DNA of 64,000 nucleotides from Elusimicrobiales bacterium (GTDB taxonomy: Bacteria; Elusimicrobiota; Elusimicrobia; Elusimicrobiales; UBA9959). Within the stretch, counting starts at the first letter, position 1. Each line of letters begins with the position of its first letter. The position numbers were made by a program, and so were the translations under genes. The notes beneath the pieces are model-generated. The model saw only the letters and a list, made by a program, of their open reading frames with translations. It was not told where the DNA came from and ran no database searches. This document shows, in pieces, positions 24,082 through 32,575 of this stretch. The DNA is taken from NCBI GenBank assembly GCA_028688015.1, contig JAQTZB010000004.1, positions 62,001-126,000 of the forward strand, written 5' to 3'.

Positions 24082-24969
24082 CTACTCTTTGAAAGCGGCC
24101 AGCCGGTACTGCCTGCCGGCCTCTTTCAGTTCGGCGGCCGCCTCGGCTTTCCGGCCGAGCGCGCGCAGCGTATAGCCGCGGTACTCCAGCCTGCGCGCCT
24201 TCAGCGCAGGGCGCGCCTCTAGGCCGCCCCAGCGGTCGAACGCGGCCAGCGCCTTGGCGAGGTATCTGGCGCCGGCTGCGGCGTCGCCGCCGCGCTGGTA
24301 GAAATCGCCCAGCCGGTAAAGGATGATCGGGTAGGAATCCATCTGCTCGGCGCCCAGCCCGGCGTGGATAGGCGGCTCGCCCTGGTAGCCGGCCAGCATC
24401 TTCAGCGCGGTCAGGTAGTAGATCTCCGCCTTCTTCCGCTCGCCCAGCATTTCGCTCAGGCGCCCCAGGTCTGACACGGCGGCGGCCAGTTTGGTCAGAT
24501 CCCCCCTTTTTCCCGACTCCTTGTACTCCAGGTCCCTGGCCTCTCTTATGAACGGCTCTGCCTTTTTAGGCTGCCCCCGGTCCAGGTAGAGGCGCCCCAG
24601 GCCGCTGAGGCCTGCCGTACCGAGTTCCCTGTGCATTATTTTGTACTCGGCCATGCCCTCCAGGTAGTACCTCTCGGCCTGCCTGAAATCGCGGCGGGCG
24701 TGATAGGCGGCGCCCAGGGAGATCATGGCCGTGTACTGCTGCGACCAGCCGTGCTGCATGGTCCTGGCCCCCTCGGCCGCCTGCGCGAACAGCTCGCAGG
24801 CCTCGTCCAGGCGGCCGTGCAGCTGCGCGTAAACGGCGCGGTTGTAAGGCCCGTAGAAGGGCTCCATGAGGGCCTTCTCCTCCAGGTAATCGGAGTCGGC
24901 GCGCGCGGCGGCCGCGCAGCAGAGCAGCAGCAGGGTTAAGAGCGTCTTGGTAATCAGGCCGGTTCGCAT
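24082..24969 (-). CDS. Exported TPR-repeat protein
   Basis: 295 residues. The signal peptide is MRTGLITKTLLTLLLLCCAAAARADS. Six or so TPR-like helix pairs follow (YNRAVYAQLHGRLDEACELF, GAAYHARRDFRQAERYYLEG, LGRLYLDRGQPKKAEPFIRE, YRLGDFYQRGGDAAAGARYL, YRGYTLRALGRKAEAAAELK). These repeats are protein-binding scaffolds. GAGGG lies about 11 nt before ATG 24969 and a TATTATAG-like box precedes it. It converges on rtcB with 16 bp between ends and no clear terminator, and diverges from the membrane protein at 25123. The partner is unknown. Confidence 0.8.
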   Translation of the reverse strand: MRTGLITKTLLTLLLLCCAAAARADSDYLEEKALMEPFYGPYNRAVYAQLHGRLDEACELFAQAAEGARTMQHGWSQQYTAMISLGAAYHARRDFRQAERYYLEGMAEYKIMHRELGTAGLSGLGRLYLDRGQPKKAEPFIREARDLEYKESGKRGDLTKLAAAVSDLGRLSEMLGERKKAEIYYLTALKMLAGYQGEPPIHAGLGAEQMDSYPIILYRLGDFYQRGGDAAAGARYLAKALAAFDRWGGLEARPALKARRLEYRGYTLRALGRKAEAAAELKEAGRQYRLAAFKE

Positions 24970-25122
24970 AGTTGTAAAGTTCCCTCTATAATAACAAAAT
25001 GCGGGCGCGCTTCAGCGTCTTTTGGCGGCGCGCGTGGCGCTGAGCGGGAATTCTCCGGCAAGGACTTTTTTGTTAACATATACGGGAGCCGCGCGCCCTG
25101 CACGCCGGCCGATAACCCCTAT

Positions 25123-26835
25123 ATGATAAAAAAGCTCGTACTGTTGACGTTCCTGGCGCTCCTGTCCGTCCCGCTGGTTTTCAAAGGCATGTCCTGGTAC
25201 ACCCCGGACGCGGCCCGCGCCGAGATGGTCGCGCCGCCCGGGTTCCTGACGCCCGAGGTGGTGGACGGCATGCGCAACGCCAGGGAATACGTCTACAAAG
25301 ACGCCAAGGGCAACATAGGAGCTTCCCCCGCCCTGCGCAGCGACGACTTCGCGGCCAAGGAGCGCATCGAGGTAGACTACAAAAGGCTGGGCGCCGGGCT
25401 CTACTTTTACAATTACCTGCGGCATTATTATCTGTGCGCCGGAGATCCCGACGAGACCGGCGTCATGGCGGCCTTCGCCACGATGAAGCCTGCGAAGCTG
25501 GATTTCAACCCGCATTACTACGTTTACGGGAACCTGTACATCTTCCCGATGGCGGCTTACATCAAGGCCGCCGGGCTCCTGAAGCAGCTGAACCTTACCA
25601 GCGACATGTCGTACTACTTCTCAAACCCCGGGGAAATGGGGAAGATCTACATCGCGGCCCGCTCTTACGGGGCCGTGGTCGGCCTGGTCGCCCTGGCGGT
25701 GCTGGGCCTGTTCATACTGCGCACCACCGGCTCGCTGGCGCTGGCGGGCCTTGCGTTGGGTTTTATTCTTTCCAGCCCCATCCTGGTCCTGATCTCCAAA
25801 CTGATAAAGCCGCATTTCGCCGTGATGCTGCCGGCGACCGGGGTGCTCATTATGACCCACGAGTACCTGCGCCTGCGGTCCGCCAAGTATCTCTACTGGG
25901 CCATGGCCATGTGCGGCCTGGCCGGGAGCATGGTGATCAATACCTCGGTCATCCTGCTCCTGCCGCTGCTGGCCTGCCGGCTGACCGACTACAAGCGGGT
26001 ATTTAAAGGCCTGCTTATCTTTGCCGTGGTCATGCTGGCCTGTTCCCCTTATTGGTGGGTAAACCTGACGGAAACGCTGGCGGACTACAAGATAGTGGCC
26101 GCGATGGCCAAGGGCAGCACCATTTACGGACTGATAAATTTCTGGTACCTGGCCAAATACGGCCTGGGGCCCGCCGCGGCGGCGCTGTTCGTTTTCAGCG
26201 CGGCGGCGGCGCTGCTGCGCTACCGCAAGCTGTCGGATTTCCAGAAAGTGCTGCTAAAATTCCTGCTGGCCACCACCCTCCTCTCCAGCGGCGCGATAGC
26301 CATCCCCAGCACGTCCCGGTGGGTGCTCTTCATGCTGCCCCTGTACCTGTATTTCAGCGTCATAGTGCTGAACGAACACAGGCGCTTTATCCCGGTGTTC
26401 GCCTGCCTGCTGCCGTTTGCGGTCTGGAACGCCGCCAGATACGCGACCTACTGCACCAGCGACGCCAGGCCCCAAACCTCCACCCGCATGCAGGCCGGCG
26501 CTTGGGTGAACTCCGCCATCCCTGGCGCCAGCATCGGCACGCTCTACGACCTAGTCCCCTGGAGTTTCCCGCCGATACGCCTGGCCGACCACCGCCTGCT
26601 GGTGTATAACGGCATCCAGCACCTCTTCGCCGACAAGACCCCCCCCGACTACATGCTCCTGATCGGGCCGCAGGAAGCTTACTTCACCCCCGAGCACCGG
26701 CTCGAATTCTCCCGCCGCTACGCGCTGGAGAAGGAATTCAGCCACGTCCCCGAACTCATGACCGAGAGCTGGCGCCTCAACGAGGCCAACCTCACGGTCA
26801 AGGCCTACCGCAGGACCGCCGTGAAGCCCGGCTGA
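25123..26835 (+). CDS. Polytopic membrane protein, GT-C (GT39/PMT-like) glycosyltransferase candidate
   Basis: 570 residues with one N-terminal and about nine further hydrophobic segments. A long extracytoplasmic loop (residues about 25-180) follows the first helix, and a soluble C-terminal domain (about 440-570) follows the last, the layout of PMT/ArnT-type GT-C enzymes that use lipid-linked sugars. The loop has acidic pairs (DPDETG) but not the classical DE motif right after helix 1, so the call is by architecture only. No Shine-Dalgarno is visible before ATG 25123. It ends at the strong hairpin 26855-26897. Confidence 0.5.
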   Translation: MIKKLVLLTFLALLSVPLVFKGMSWYTPDAARAEMVAPPGFLTPEVVDGMRNAREYVYKDAKGNIGASPALRSDDFAAKERIEVDYKRLGAGLYFYNYLRHYYLCAGDPDETGVMAAFATMKPAKLDFNPHYYVYGNLYIFPMAAYIKAAGLLKQLNLTSDMSYYFSNPGEMGKIYIAARSYGAVVGLVALAVLGLFILRTTGSLALAGLALGFILSSPILVLISKLIKPHFAVMLPATGVLIMTHEYLRLRSAKYLYWAMAMCGLAGSMVINTSVILLLPLLACRLTDYKRVFKGLLIFAVVMLACSPYWWVNLTETLADYKIVAAMAKGSTIYGLINFWYLAKYGLGPAAAALFVFSAAAALLRYRKLSDFQKVLLKFLLATTLLSSGAIAIPSTSRWVLFMLPLYLYFSVIVLNEHRRFIPVFACLLPFAVWNAARYATYCTSDARPQTSTRMQAGAWVNSAIPGASIGTLYDLVPWSFPPIRLADHRLLVYNGIQHLFADKTPPDYMLLIGPQEAYFTPEHRLEFSRRYALEKEFSHVPELMTESWRLNEANLTVKAYRRTAVKPG

Positions 26836-26854
26836 TAACCGGCGGAGCCGGCCT

Positions 26855-26897
26855 GGAAAGCGGGGCGCCCGGGTTTCCCCCGGGCGCCCCGCTTTCC
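26855..26897. terminator. Long perfect hairpin, bidirectional terminator
   Basis: GGAAAGCGGGGCGCCCGGG (26855-26873), a 5-nt loop, and a perfect 19-nt complement (26879-26897). It sits between convergent ends 26835 and 26919. The U-tract is short, but the stem is very stable. Confidence 0.7.
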
Positions 26898-26918
26898 GCT
26901 GCCAACGTTCCGTCGCGC

Positions 26919-27869
26919 TCAACTGCGCGGCGCGGCCGCCGCGTGCTGCCGCCGCACCAGTGACGTCACCCACCAGGCGCCGGCCAGGGCCAGGGCGAGG
27001 CCCAGCAGCTGGTAAGGCTGTATCTTTTCTATGCCGAAGAGGTGGGAGAACAGCGCGGTCAGCACCGGGTAGGACAGCACTATCGCAGTGGCTTTGGAGA
27101 GGTCCATGTTCAGGATGGCCCTGTACCAGAGCACGTTGTTGAGGGCTGTAAGCACCAGCCCCCAGGCCAGGATAATGCCCAGGAGTTCCAGGCTCGGCTC
27201 GAAGGCCGCCACCGGAGTGAAGAAGCCCAGCAGGAACACCGGCAGGATGCCCAGCGTGGCGAACAGCGTGCGCGCCGAGGCAACGAAGACGTGGCCCAGG
27301 TCTTTGGGCAGTTTCTTGCTGAACAGGTGGGAGACCTGGTACATCAGCGGCACGGCCAGCATGAGGAGGTCCCCGGTCCAGCGCACCGTGAAGCGCTCCT
27401 TGAAGGCTATCAGCAGCGTACCCGACAGCACCAGCGCCGTGCCGAACAGCTGGCTGGCCGAAATTTTTTCCTTCAGGAACAGCCGGGATAAAATAATGGT
27501 ATAGACCGCCTCTATCTGTCCAAGTATGGCCGCGTTGGCCGGCGTGGTGTAGCGCAGGGCCAGCACCAGCACGGCTATGGGCAGCGCGCTGCCGAAGAAG
27601 CCCACGGCGAACAGCCGCGGCCACAAATCCCGGCGGAAATAGACCGGGAACATTTTATTTTTAAGCGCCCAGGGAAGGAAGCAGGCGAAGCCGAGCGCCG
27701 AACCGGCAAGGGCGAACAGCGGCGGCGAGACGCGTCCGGCCGCGAGGTACCCCATGATGGGCATGAAGGAATTTATGCAGACGGTCAGCCAGATGGCGCC
27801 CAGCGGAGTAATTGTAATTGTTGAAAACATAGGCGCAGTTATCGGCGGTTTCCCCGCTATTTCCCCCAT
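26919..27869 (-). CDS. EamA/DMT-family transporter
   Basis: 316 residues with ten hydrophobic segments in two EamA repeats. A conserved family segment is ALRYTTPANAAILGQIEAVY, then TIILSRLFLKEKISASQLFG at the end of repeat 1. In repeat 2 it is MDLSKATAIVLSYPVLTALF, then GIEKIQPYQLLGLALALAGA. DMT transporters export metabolites or amino acids; the substrate cannot be read from sequence. The start is uncertain: ATG 27869 gives 316 residues and ATG 27830 gives 303, and neither has a good ribosome site. It is a single-gene unit. Confidence 0.85.
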   Translation of the reverse strand: MGEIAGKPPITAPMFSTITITPLGAIWLTVCINSFMPIMGYLAAGRVSPPLFALAGSALGFACFLPWALKNKMFPVYFRRDLWPRLFAVGFFGSALPIAVLVLALRYTTPANAAILGQIEAVYTIILSRLFLKEKISASQLFGTALVLSGTLLIAFKERFTVRWTGDLLMLAVPLMYQVSHLFSKKLPKDLGHVFVASARTLFATLGILPVFLLGFFTPVAAFEPSLELLGIILAWGLVLTALNNVLWYRAILNMDLSKATAIVLSYPVLTALFSHLFGIEKIQPYQLLGLALALAGAWWVTSLVRRQHAAAAPRS

Positions 27870-27912
27870 CCGCCGGACGCGTTCTTAGGAATTCCTGTAG
27901 GAGCGGCGCGGG

Positions 27913-29781
27913 TTACAGCAGCCCCTCCATCTCGTCCATCACGTCGTTCATTTCCCGCATCGCCGCCCTGAACGGCGCTGAGGTGGTCATGTCCACCCCG
28001 GCGTCCTTGAGCAGGTCTATCGGCTCCTTCACGGAGCCCGAGGAGAGCATCTTTAGGTAGGCGTCGCGCTTAGCCGGGGAAGCTCCCGCCTTGTACTCGG
28101 CCACGATGCCCTCGGTGAGCGCCGACGACGCTATGATGCTGGTCGCGTACTGGTACATGTAGAAATTCATGTATAAGTGCGGGACGTAGGCCCACTCGAT
28201 GCCGTAGAGGTCGTCTATCCTGCAGACGCCCTGCGCGTCGCCGTAATAGGTCTTGAGCAGCCCGCGGTACAGTTTCGTCAGGTTCTCGCCGGTCAGCGGC
28301 TCGCCTTTTTCCGCGGTCTCGTTTATCAGCAGCTCGAACTCGGCGAACAGCGTCTGGCGGAACAGCGTCTGGCGCAGGTTGTCCAGGCGGTCGCCCAGCA
28401 GCGCCAGCTTCTCCTCCTTAGTCTTCGCCTGCGCCAGGTTATAGCGGTACAGCAGGTTCTCGTTGAGCGTAGAGGCGACCTCGGCCACGAAGGTCTCGTA
28501 GTCGCTGGTGACGTAGGGCTGGTGGCGCGCGCTGAGCAGCGAGTGCATGGAGTGGCCGCTCTCGTGCGCCAGCGTCGAAACCTCCTCGTAGATGCCGGTG
28601 AAGTTCTGCAGCTGGTACGGGTGCACGCCGTAGACGCCGGTGCTGTACGCGCCGGACTTCTTGCCGGCGCTGGGCAGGAAGTCCACCCAGCGCTCGTCGA
28701 AACTCTTCTTCATGTCGGCCTCATACTGCGGCCCCAGCGGCGCCACGGCCTTGAGCACCGCGTCGCGCGCCTCCTCCGGGCTGTATTTCCGGTCGAGCGA
28801 CCCCACCAGCGGGGCGTAGAGGTCCTCGTAGCCGAGCTGCCTGACGCCCAGCATCCGCTGCCGCAGCTTCAGGTAGCGGTGCAGAGTAGGGAGGTTCGCG
28901 TGCACGTCCGCGATCAGCTGCCGGTAGACGGCCTCGGGCACGTTCGCGCCGAACAGCGCTGACTCCAGGCAGCTCCTGAACTTGCGGACGCCTTTGCGGA
29001 AGATGTGCGTGTTGATCTCGGCGTTCAGCGTGGTGCCGAGCGTGGTCTCGAAGGCGGAATAGGTCTTCCAGAAGGCCTGGAACACCTTGCGGCGGTCTTC
29101 AGGGTCGGAGGCCGCGCGGTACTGAGTGTAGCCCTGCGCGTCCAGCCGCACCTCCTTGCCGTCGGCCAGCTTAACCGCCGGGTAAGGGAGGTCGGCGTTC
29201 GTGAAGGCAGAGTGGAAGCCCTCCGGCACCCCGGTCAGCAGACCGGCCTGGGCGTAAACCTTCTCCTCCGGCGCGCTCAGGGTATGCGGCGCCCAGCGCA
29301 GCACATCGTCGAGCCACGGCTTGTAGGGCGCGAGCTTCGGCTCCGCGGCGGCGAGGGCGTCGACTTTCTCCTTGCCGGCGGCTATCAGCTCCGGCGACAG
29401 GAAGGCGGCGGCCGCGCCCAGCTTCGTGCCGAGGTCAGAGGCGGCCTGGCTCATCTGGCGGTACTTGCCGCCGCGCGTATCCTCGTCGCTGCGCATGCTC
29501 GCGTACGTCGAGAGCCGGCTCAGCGCCAGGTTGGCGGCCATCAGGTCGTCCAGCGCGGCCAGCAGCGACTGCGGCGAGGCGCACACTTTCCCCTGCCAGG
29601 CGGCCACCTTCGGCAGCGAGGCCTCGACCTCCGCCTTCTGCTTCTCCCACGCGGCGTCGTCGGCGTAGAGGTCGGCGGTGTTCCAGCGGTACTTCTCGGG
29701 CACGTCGGCGCGCTCCAGCCCCCCGGCAGGCAGGCTGAAGCCCATCGACAGCACGGCGCAAAGCATGACGCGTTTGTTCAT
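27913..29781 (-). CDS. pepF: Exported oligoendopeptidase F (M3B family)
   Basis: 622 residues. The zinc site H406-E407-x-x-H410 (ALAHESGHSMHSLLS) and the downstream EVASTLNENLL glutamates are those of M3 thimet-like peptidases. The segment FTGIYEEVSTLAHESGHSM and the C-terminal WAYVPHLYMNFYMYQYATSI are typical of PepF. It cleaves short oligopeptides of about 7-17 residues. GAGGAGA precedes ATG 29781. Unlike classical cytosolic PepF, the product begins MNKRVMLCAVLSMGFSLPAGG, a plausible signal peptide, so it may work in the periplasm on imported or turned-over peptides. An in-frame upstream extension to 29817 has no support. Confidence 0.9.
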   Translation of the reverse strand: MNKRVMLCAVLSMGFSLPAGGLERADVPEKYRWNTADLYADDAAWEKQKAEVEASLPKVAAWQGKVCASPQSLLAALDDLMAANLALSRLSTYASMRSDEDTRGGKYRQMSQAASDLGTKLGAAAAFLSPELIAAGKEKVDALAAAEPKLAPYKPWLDDVLRWAPHTLSAPEEKVYAQAGLLTGVPEGFHSAFTNADLPYPAVKLADGKEVRLDAQGYTQYRAASDPEDRRKVFQAFWKTYSAFETTLGTTLNAEINTHIFRKGVRKFRSCLESALFGANVPEAVYRQLIADVHANLPTLHRYLKLRQRMLGVRQLGYEDLYAPLVGSLDRKYSPEEARDAVLKAVAPLGPQYEADMKKSFDERWVDFLPSAGKKSGAYSTGVYGVHPYQLQNFTGIYEEVSTLAHESGHSMHSLLSARHQPYVTSDYETFVAEVASTLNENLLYRYNLAQAKTKEEKLALLGDRLDNLRQTLFRQTLFAEFELLINETAEKGEPLTGENLTKLYRGLLKTYYGDAQGVCRIDDLYGIEWAYVPHLYMNFYMYQYATSIIASSALTEGIVAEYKAGASPAKRDAYLKMLSSGSVKEPIDLLKDAGVDMTTSAPFRAAMREMNDVMDEMEGLL

Positions 29782-29891
29782 AGGTTCTCCTCGCGGAACA
29801 TGTACCGGCGGCACCATCAGTCAGCGGCCTTGCCGGCCGGCCGATTCAGCAGCGCGGCCCGGGATACCGGTCGAGGTGGTGGGGGCATGGG

Positions 29892-29909
29892 CTAAATTAT
29901 ATAATTTAG
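29892..29909. promoter_or_regulatory. Perfect 18-bp palindrome overlapping a -10-like box
   Basis: CTAAATTATATAATTTAG is its own reverse complement. It contains TATAAT and ends 11 bp before ATG 29921. It could be the -10 region of the metallophosphoesterase gene, a repressor operator, or both. Confidence 0.5.
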
Positions 29910-29920
29910 GGCGACCTACC

Positions 29921-31036
29921 ATGAAAACCTATCACTTCCTGCCCGTCTTCATCCTGCTGGTGATCTCCTACGTCGGGCTGCATTATTACGCCGCCCGCTG
30001 GGCGGCGCGCGGCTTCGCCCTGGCTGCCGCGCCGGCCGCCTGGCTGCGCTGGGCGCTGCTGGCGGCGGCCTTCCTCGGGCCCCTCACCATGTTCCTGAAG
30101 CGGCAGTTCCACGTCCAATGGCTGGAGCCCCTGTACGCGGCCGGCTACGCCTGGATGGGCATAATCCTGATAGCCGCCTTCGTCTTCGCGGCCTCGGACC
30201 TCGCCGCGCTGCTGCTGCGCCGCGCTCCCTGGTTCAACCCCGCCCTTTACGCAAAAGCCACCCTGCTGCTGCTCGCGGCCGTGACCGGCTGGGGCGTCTA
30301 CGGCGGCCAGAAAGTCCCCGTGCTCCGGGAAGTCACGGTGCCGGTAAAGAACTTGCCGTCCGCCCTGGAGGGTTTCCGCATCGCGCAGGTCTCGGACATG
30401 CACGTGGACTCGCGCTGGAAACTGCGCCAGTTCTCGGCTATAGTGGACAGGATAAACTCGGCCAACCCCGACCTGGTGCTGGTCACCGGAGACCTGATAG
30501 ACCCAGGCATCACCTGCAACGCGGACCTGGCCGAACTGGCCGGGAAGATCAAAAGCCGCTACGGCCTCTACGGCGCGCTGGGCAACCACGAATATTACTA
30601 CGGCGTAGAGGCCGCCATGGACTGCTACCGGGCCTTCGGCATCAAGCTGCTGCGCAACGACGCCGCCGACCTGGGCCCGCTGCGCCTCATCGGCCTGGGG
30701 GACATCCACACCGAGCACCTCACCAAAGAAGACGTGACCGGCATCATGGCCAGACACAAGGACGGCAAATTCACGGTGCTGATGTCCCACCAGCCGGTCT
30801 TCCTGCGCGAGATAGCCGCCTCTGGGGACTACCTGGGCTTCTCTGGGCATACCCATAAGGGCCAGATCTTCCCCTTCCATTTCTTTACTTGGCTATTCTA
30901 CAGTCATTTTTATGGTCTATACACCATAAATAACAGTAATTTCTACGTAACTTCAGGCTCCGGCACCTGGGGCCCTCCCCTGCGCTGGCTGGCCCCGGCC
31001 GAAATCCCGGTAATCATCCTTAAAAACGCGCTTTAA
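29921..31036 (+). CDS. Membrane-anchored metallophosphoesterase (YaeI/YkuE-like)
   Basis: 371 residues. Four hydrophobic helices (residues 1-130) precede a calcineurin-like phosphoesterase domain. All five metal motifs are visible: SDMHVD, VTGDLID, GALGNHEYY, MSHQPVF and GHTHKGQ. Related proteins hydrolyse phosphate esters such as UDP-2,3-diacylglucosamine or other lipid headgroups at the membrane; the substrate here is unknown. ATG 29921 begins directly at the first helix. The short stretch near 30890-30960 is AT-richer than its surroundings but in frame. It is divergent from pepF. Confidence 0.88.
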   Translation: MKTYHFLPVFILLVISYVGLHYYAARWAARGFALAAAPAAWLRWALLAAAFLGPLTMFLKRQFHVQWLEPLYAAGYAWMGIILIAAFVFAASDLAALLLRRAPWFNPALYAKATLLLLAAVTGWGVYGGQKVPVLREVTVPVKNLPSALEGFRIAQVSDMHVDSRWKLRQFSAIVDRINSANPDLVLVTGDLIDPGITCNADLAELAGKIKSRYGLYGALGNHEYYYGVEAAMDCYRAFGIKLLRNDAADLGPLRLIGLGDIHTEHLTKEDVTGIMARHKDGKFTVLMSHQPVFLREIAASGDYLGFSGHTHKGQIFPFHFFTWLFYSHFYGLYTINNSNFYVTSGSGTWGPPLRWLAPAEIPVIILKNAL

Positions 31037-31090
31037 ACTTATAGTTCGCCCGCGCGGTTATCCTTCCGGCCGGTTCAGGCGGGCCCAAAG

Positions 31091-31133
31091 GGCCCACGCC
31101 CGCGGGGCCTATTTAACCGCGGCCCCGTGGGCC
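31091..31133. other. GC-rich hairpin downstream of the metallophosphoesterase gene
   Basis: GGCCCACG (31091-31098) pairs with CGTGGGCC (31126-31133). Inside it CCGCGG (31100-31105) pairs with CCGCGG (31117-31122) around an AT-rich loop. An overlapping GGGCCC-AAA-GGGCCC (31081-31095) could compete. There is no U-tract on either side, so termination is uncertain. Confidence 0.5.
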
Positions 31134-31164
31134 TACCGAACCTTGCCGTTTTTCCTCCCTGTGA

Positions 31165-31174
31165 TAAACTATAG
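31165..31174 (+). promoter_or_regulatory. -10-like motif TAAACTATAG before the HEAT/YiiX-like gene
   Basis: TAAACTATAG lies 24-33 nt upstream of ATG 31198. The identical 10-mer occurs upstream of the phospholipase-D-like gene (40377-40386, minus strand), suggesting a shared promoter element. Confidence 0.4.
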
Positions 31175-31197
31175 ACGTAGCCAACAGGAGGAACTTG

Positions 31198-32385
31198 ATG
31201 AACGGCACTCTCAAAAACCTTACTCTTATCTCGGCGATCTTCTGCTTCACGGCGCAGGCTTTTGCGACGGGCACCGAAGCGGACGCGAACCTCCACCAAT
31301 CCGAAACCTCGGCTTACATCCAGCAGGCCACCCAGGGCGACGAAGCGTCCCGCGAGGCCGCCGTAGACGCGCTGCTGGCCAACGTAGAAACCTACCAGGC
31401 CGCCGCCGCCAGCCCCAACAAGGGCCCCTACGAGGACAACCTGAAGGCCCGCCTGAAGGCCATCGATTCCATCTGGGCGCTGGGCGAGATAGGCGACCCC
31501 CGCCTGATGGCCAAACTGAGCAAATTTTACGGTCAGTCGGACGACGTGCTGAAGATAAACCTCATCATCAGCATCGGCAAGCTCAAGAAAAATTCCAAGG
31601 CCGGCCCGTACATGTTCGATATAGCTGCCGACGCCCGCGAGACCGAGGTGGTCCGCGCCGCGGCCTTCGAGCTCCTCGAGCACATCAAGTATCCCTCTAC
31701 CGTCATCAACCTGCAGCGCTCCGCCACCGGCATCGAGAAAGCCGATCTGATCTATACCGGCGGCATCACCGGCAGCATCAGCGGCTGGTTCAGCCCCGAC
31801 CTGCCCATCGGCCACGCCGGGCTGTTCGTCGGCACCGAGGCCAAGGATGGCAAGCTCAACGTGGTCATAGCGGACTGCGTGCCGGACAATTTCAAGCCGG
31901 GCGGCGTGCGCAATATCTACTCCTGGTACAACTTCACCCACCACTATATGTACCCCTACTACGGCAACCGCACCACGGCGGCGAAACCTACCGCGGCGCA
32001 GCGGGAGCGGATAGCGAAGCTGGGCATAGAGATGGGCAAGAAAGGCCTGCACTACAGCGACACCCACTTCTCCCAGAAGGGCCCGGTGGATTTCGACTGC
32101 GTGGGCTATACCGAGTATCTCTACGAGGCCGTAGGCCTCAACCCCACCGACAACAGCTACGAGACCGGCGCCGGCTGGCCGCTGACCCCGTGGGAGCAGT
32201 TCATATCCGTGAAGCCGGCCGCCGCCAAGCCTGCCGGGGCCATCATAGTTCCTAACCAGAACATAGTGACCCCCAGCCAGGCCATCATCACCAACGGCTT
32301 CAACGCCCTCGGCGGCGCCTTCGGGACCCTCGGCCTGCGCGCCCCGGAAGTGAACACCGACATCCAGCCCGAACTGATCGACTAA
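31198..32385 (+). CDS. Exported HEAT-repeat protein with permuted NlpC/P60 (YiiX-like) domain
   Basis: 395 residues. A signal peptide (MNGTLKNLTLISAIFCFTAQAFA) leads to HEAT-like helices (residues about 40-175: AAVDALLANVETY, SIWALGEIGDPRLMAKLSKF, VRAAAFELLEHI). The C-terminal domain shows the order expected of circularly permuted papain-like YiiX/LRAT-type enzymes: H206 in GHAGLFVGTE comes first, and the candidate nucleophile C301 in FDCVGYTEYLYEA comes about 95 residues later. Such enzymes cleave amide or ester bonds, possibly in cell wall or lipids. AGGAGGAA lies 6 nt before ATG 31198. HEAT repeats fused to this domain are uncommon to my knowledge. Confidence 0.7.
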   Translation: MNGTLKNLTLISAIFCFTAQAFATGTEADANLHQSETSAYIQQATQGDEASREAAVDALLANVETYQAAAASPNKGPYEDNLKARLKAIDSIWALGEIGDPRLMAKLSKFYGQSDDVLKINLIISIGKLKKNSKAGPYMFDIAADARETEVVRAAAFELLEHIKYPSTVINLQRSATGIEKADLIYTGGITGSISGWFSPDLPIGHAGLFVGTEAKDGKLNVVIADCVPDNFKPGGVRNIYSWYNFTHHYMYPYYGNRTTAAKPTAAQRERIAKLGIEMGKKGLHYSDTHFSQKGPVDFDCVGYTEYLYEAVGLNPTDNSYETGAGWPLTPWEQFISVKPAAAKPAGAIIVPNQNIVTPSQAIITNGFNALGGAFGTLGLRAPEVNTDIQPELID

Positions 32386-32403
32386 GCCCGCTCAAGGCAA
32401 ACA

Positions 32404-32427
32404 GAACGCCCCGGCAACGGGGCGTTC
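32404..32427 (+). terminator. Intrinsic terminator
   Basis: GAACGCCCCG, loop GCAA, CGGGGCGTTC, then TTATTTT. It ends the 31198 gene just before the thiamin operon promoter. Confidence 0.85.
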
Positions 32428-32449
32428 TTATTTTGTTAGAATAATATTG

Positions 32450-32550
32450 TCCCTTCGGGGACGCGGGGAGCTTGGTCGCGACCAGGCTGAGAGTTCCGGT
32501 GTTGCCGGAAGACCCTTAAAACTTGAACCGGGTAATACCGGCGGAGGGAA
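32450..32550 (+). ncRNA. TPP riboswitch aptamer (THI element)
   Basis: Hallmark segments are in order: GCTGAGAG (about 32486-32493), GACCCTT, then TTGAACCGGGTAATACCGGC and GGAGGGA. Helix P1 forms between TCCCTTC (32450-32456) and GGAGGGA (32543-32549) with one G-U pair. A TAATAT box at 32442-32447 would start transcription at the aptamer edge. The following gene is thiC. TPP binding should lower expression; see the expression platform at 32535-32606. Confidence 0.95.
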
Positions 32551-32575
32551 AATGAAAGGGTACACGCGCCTAGTG

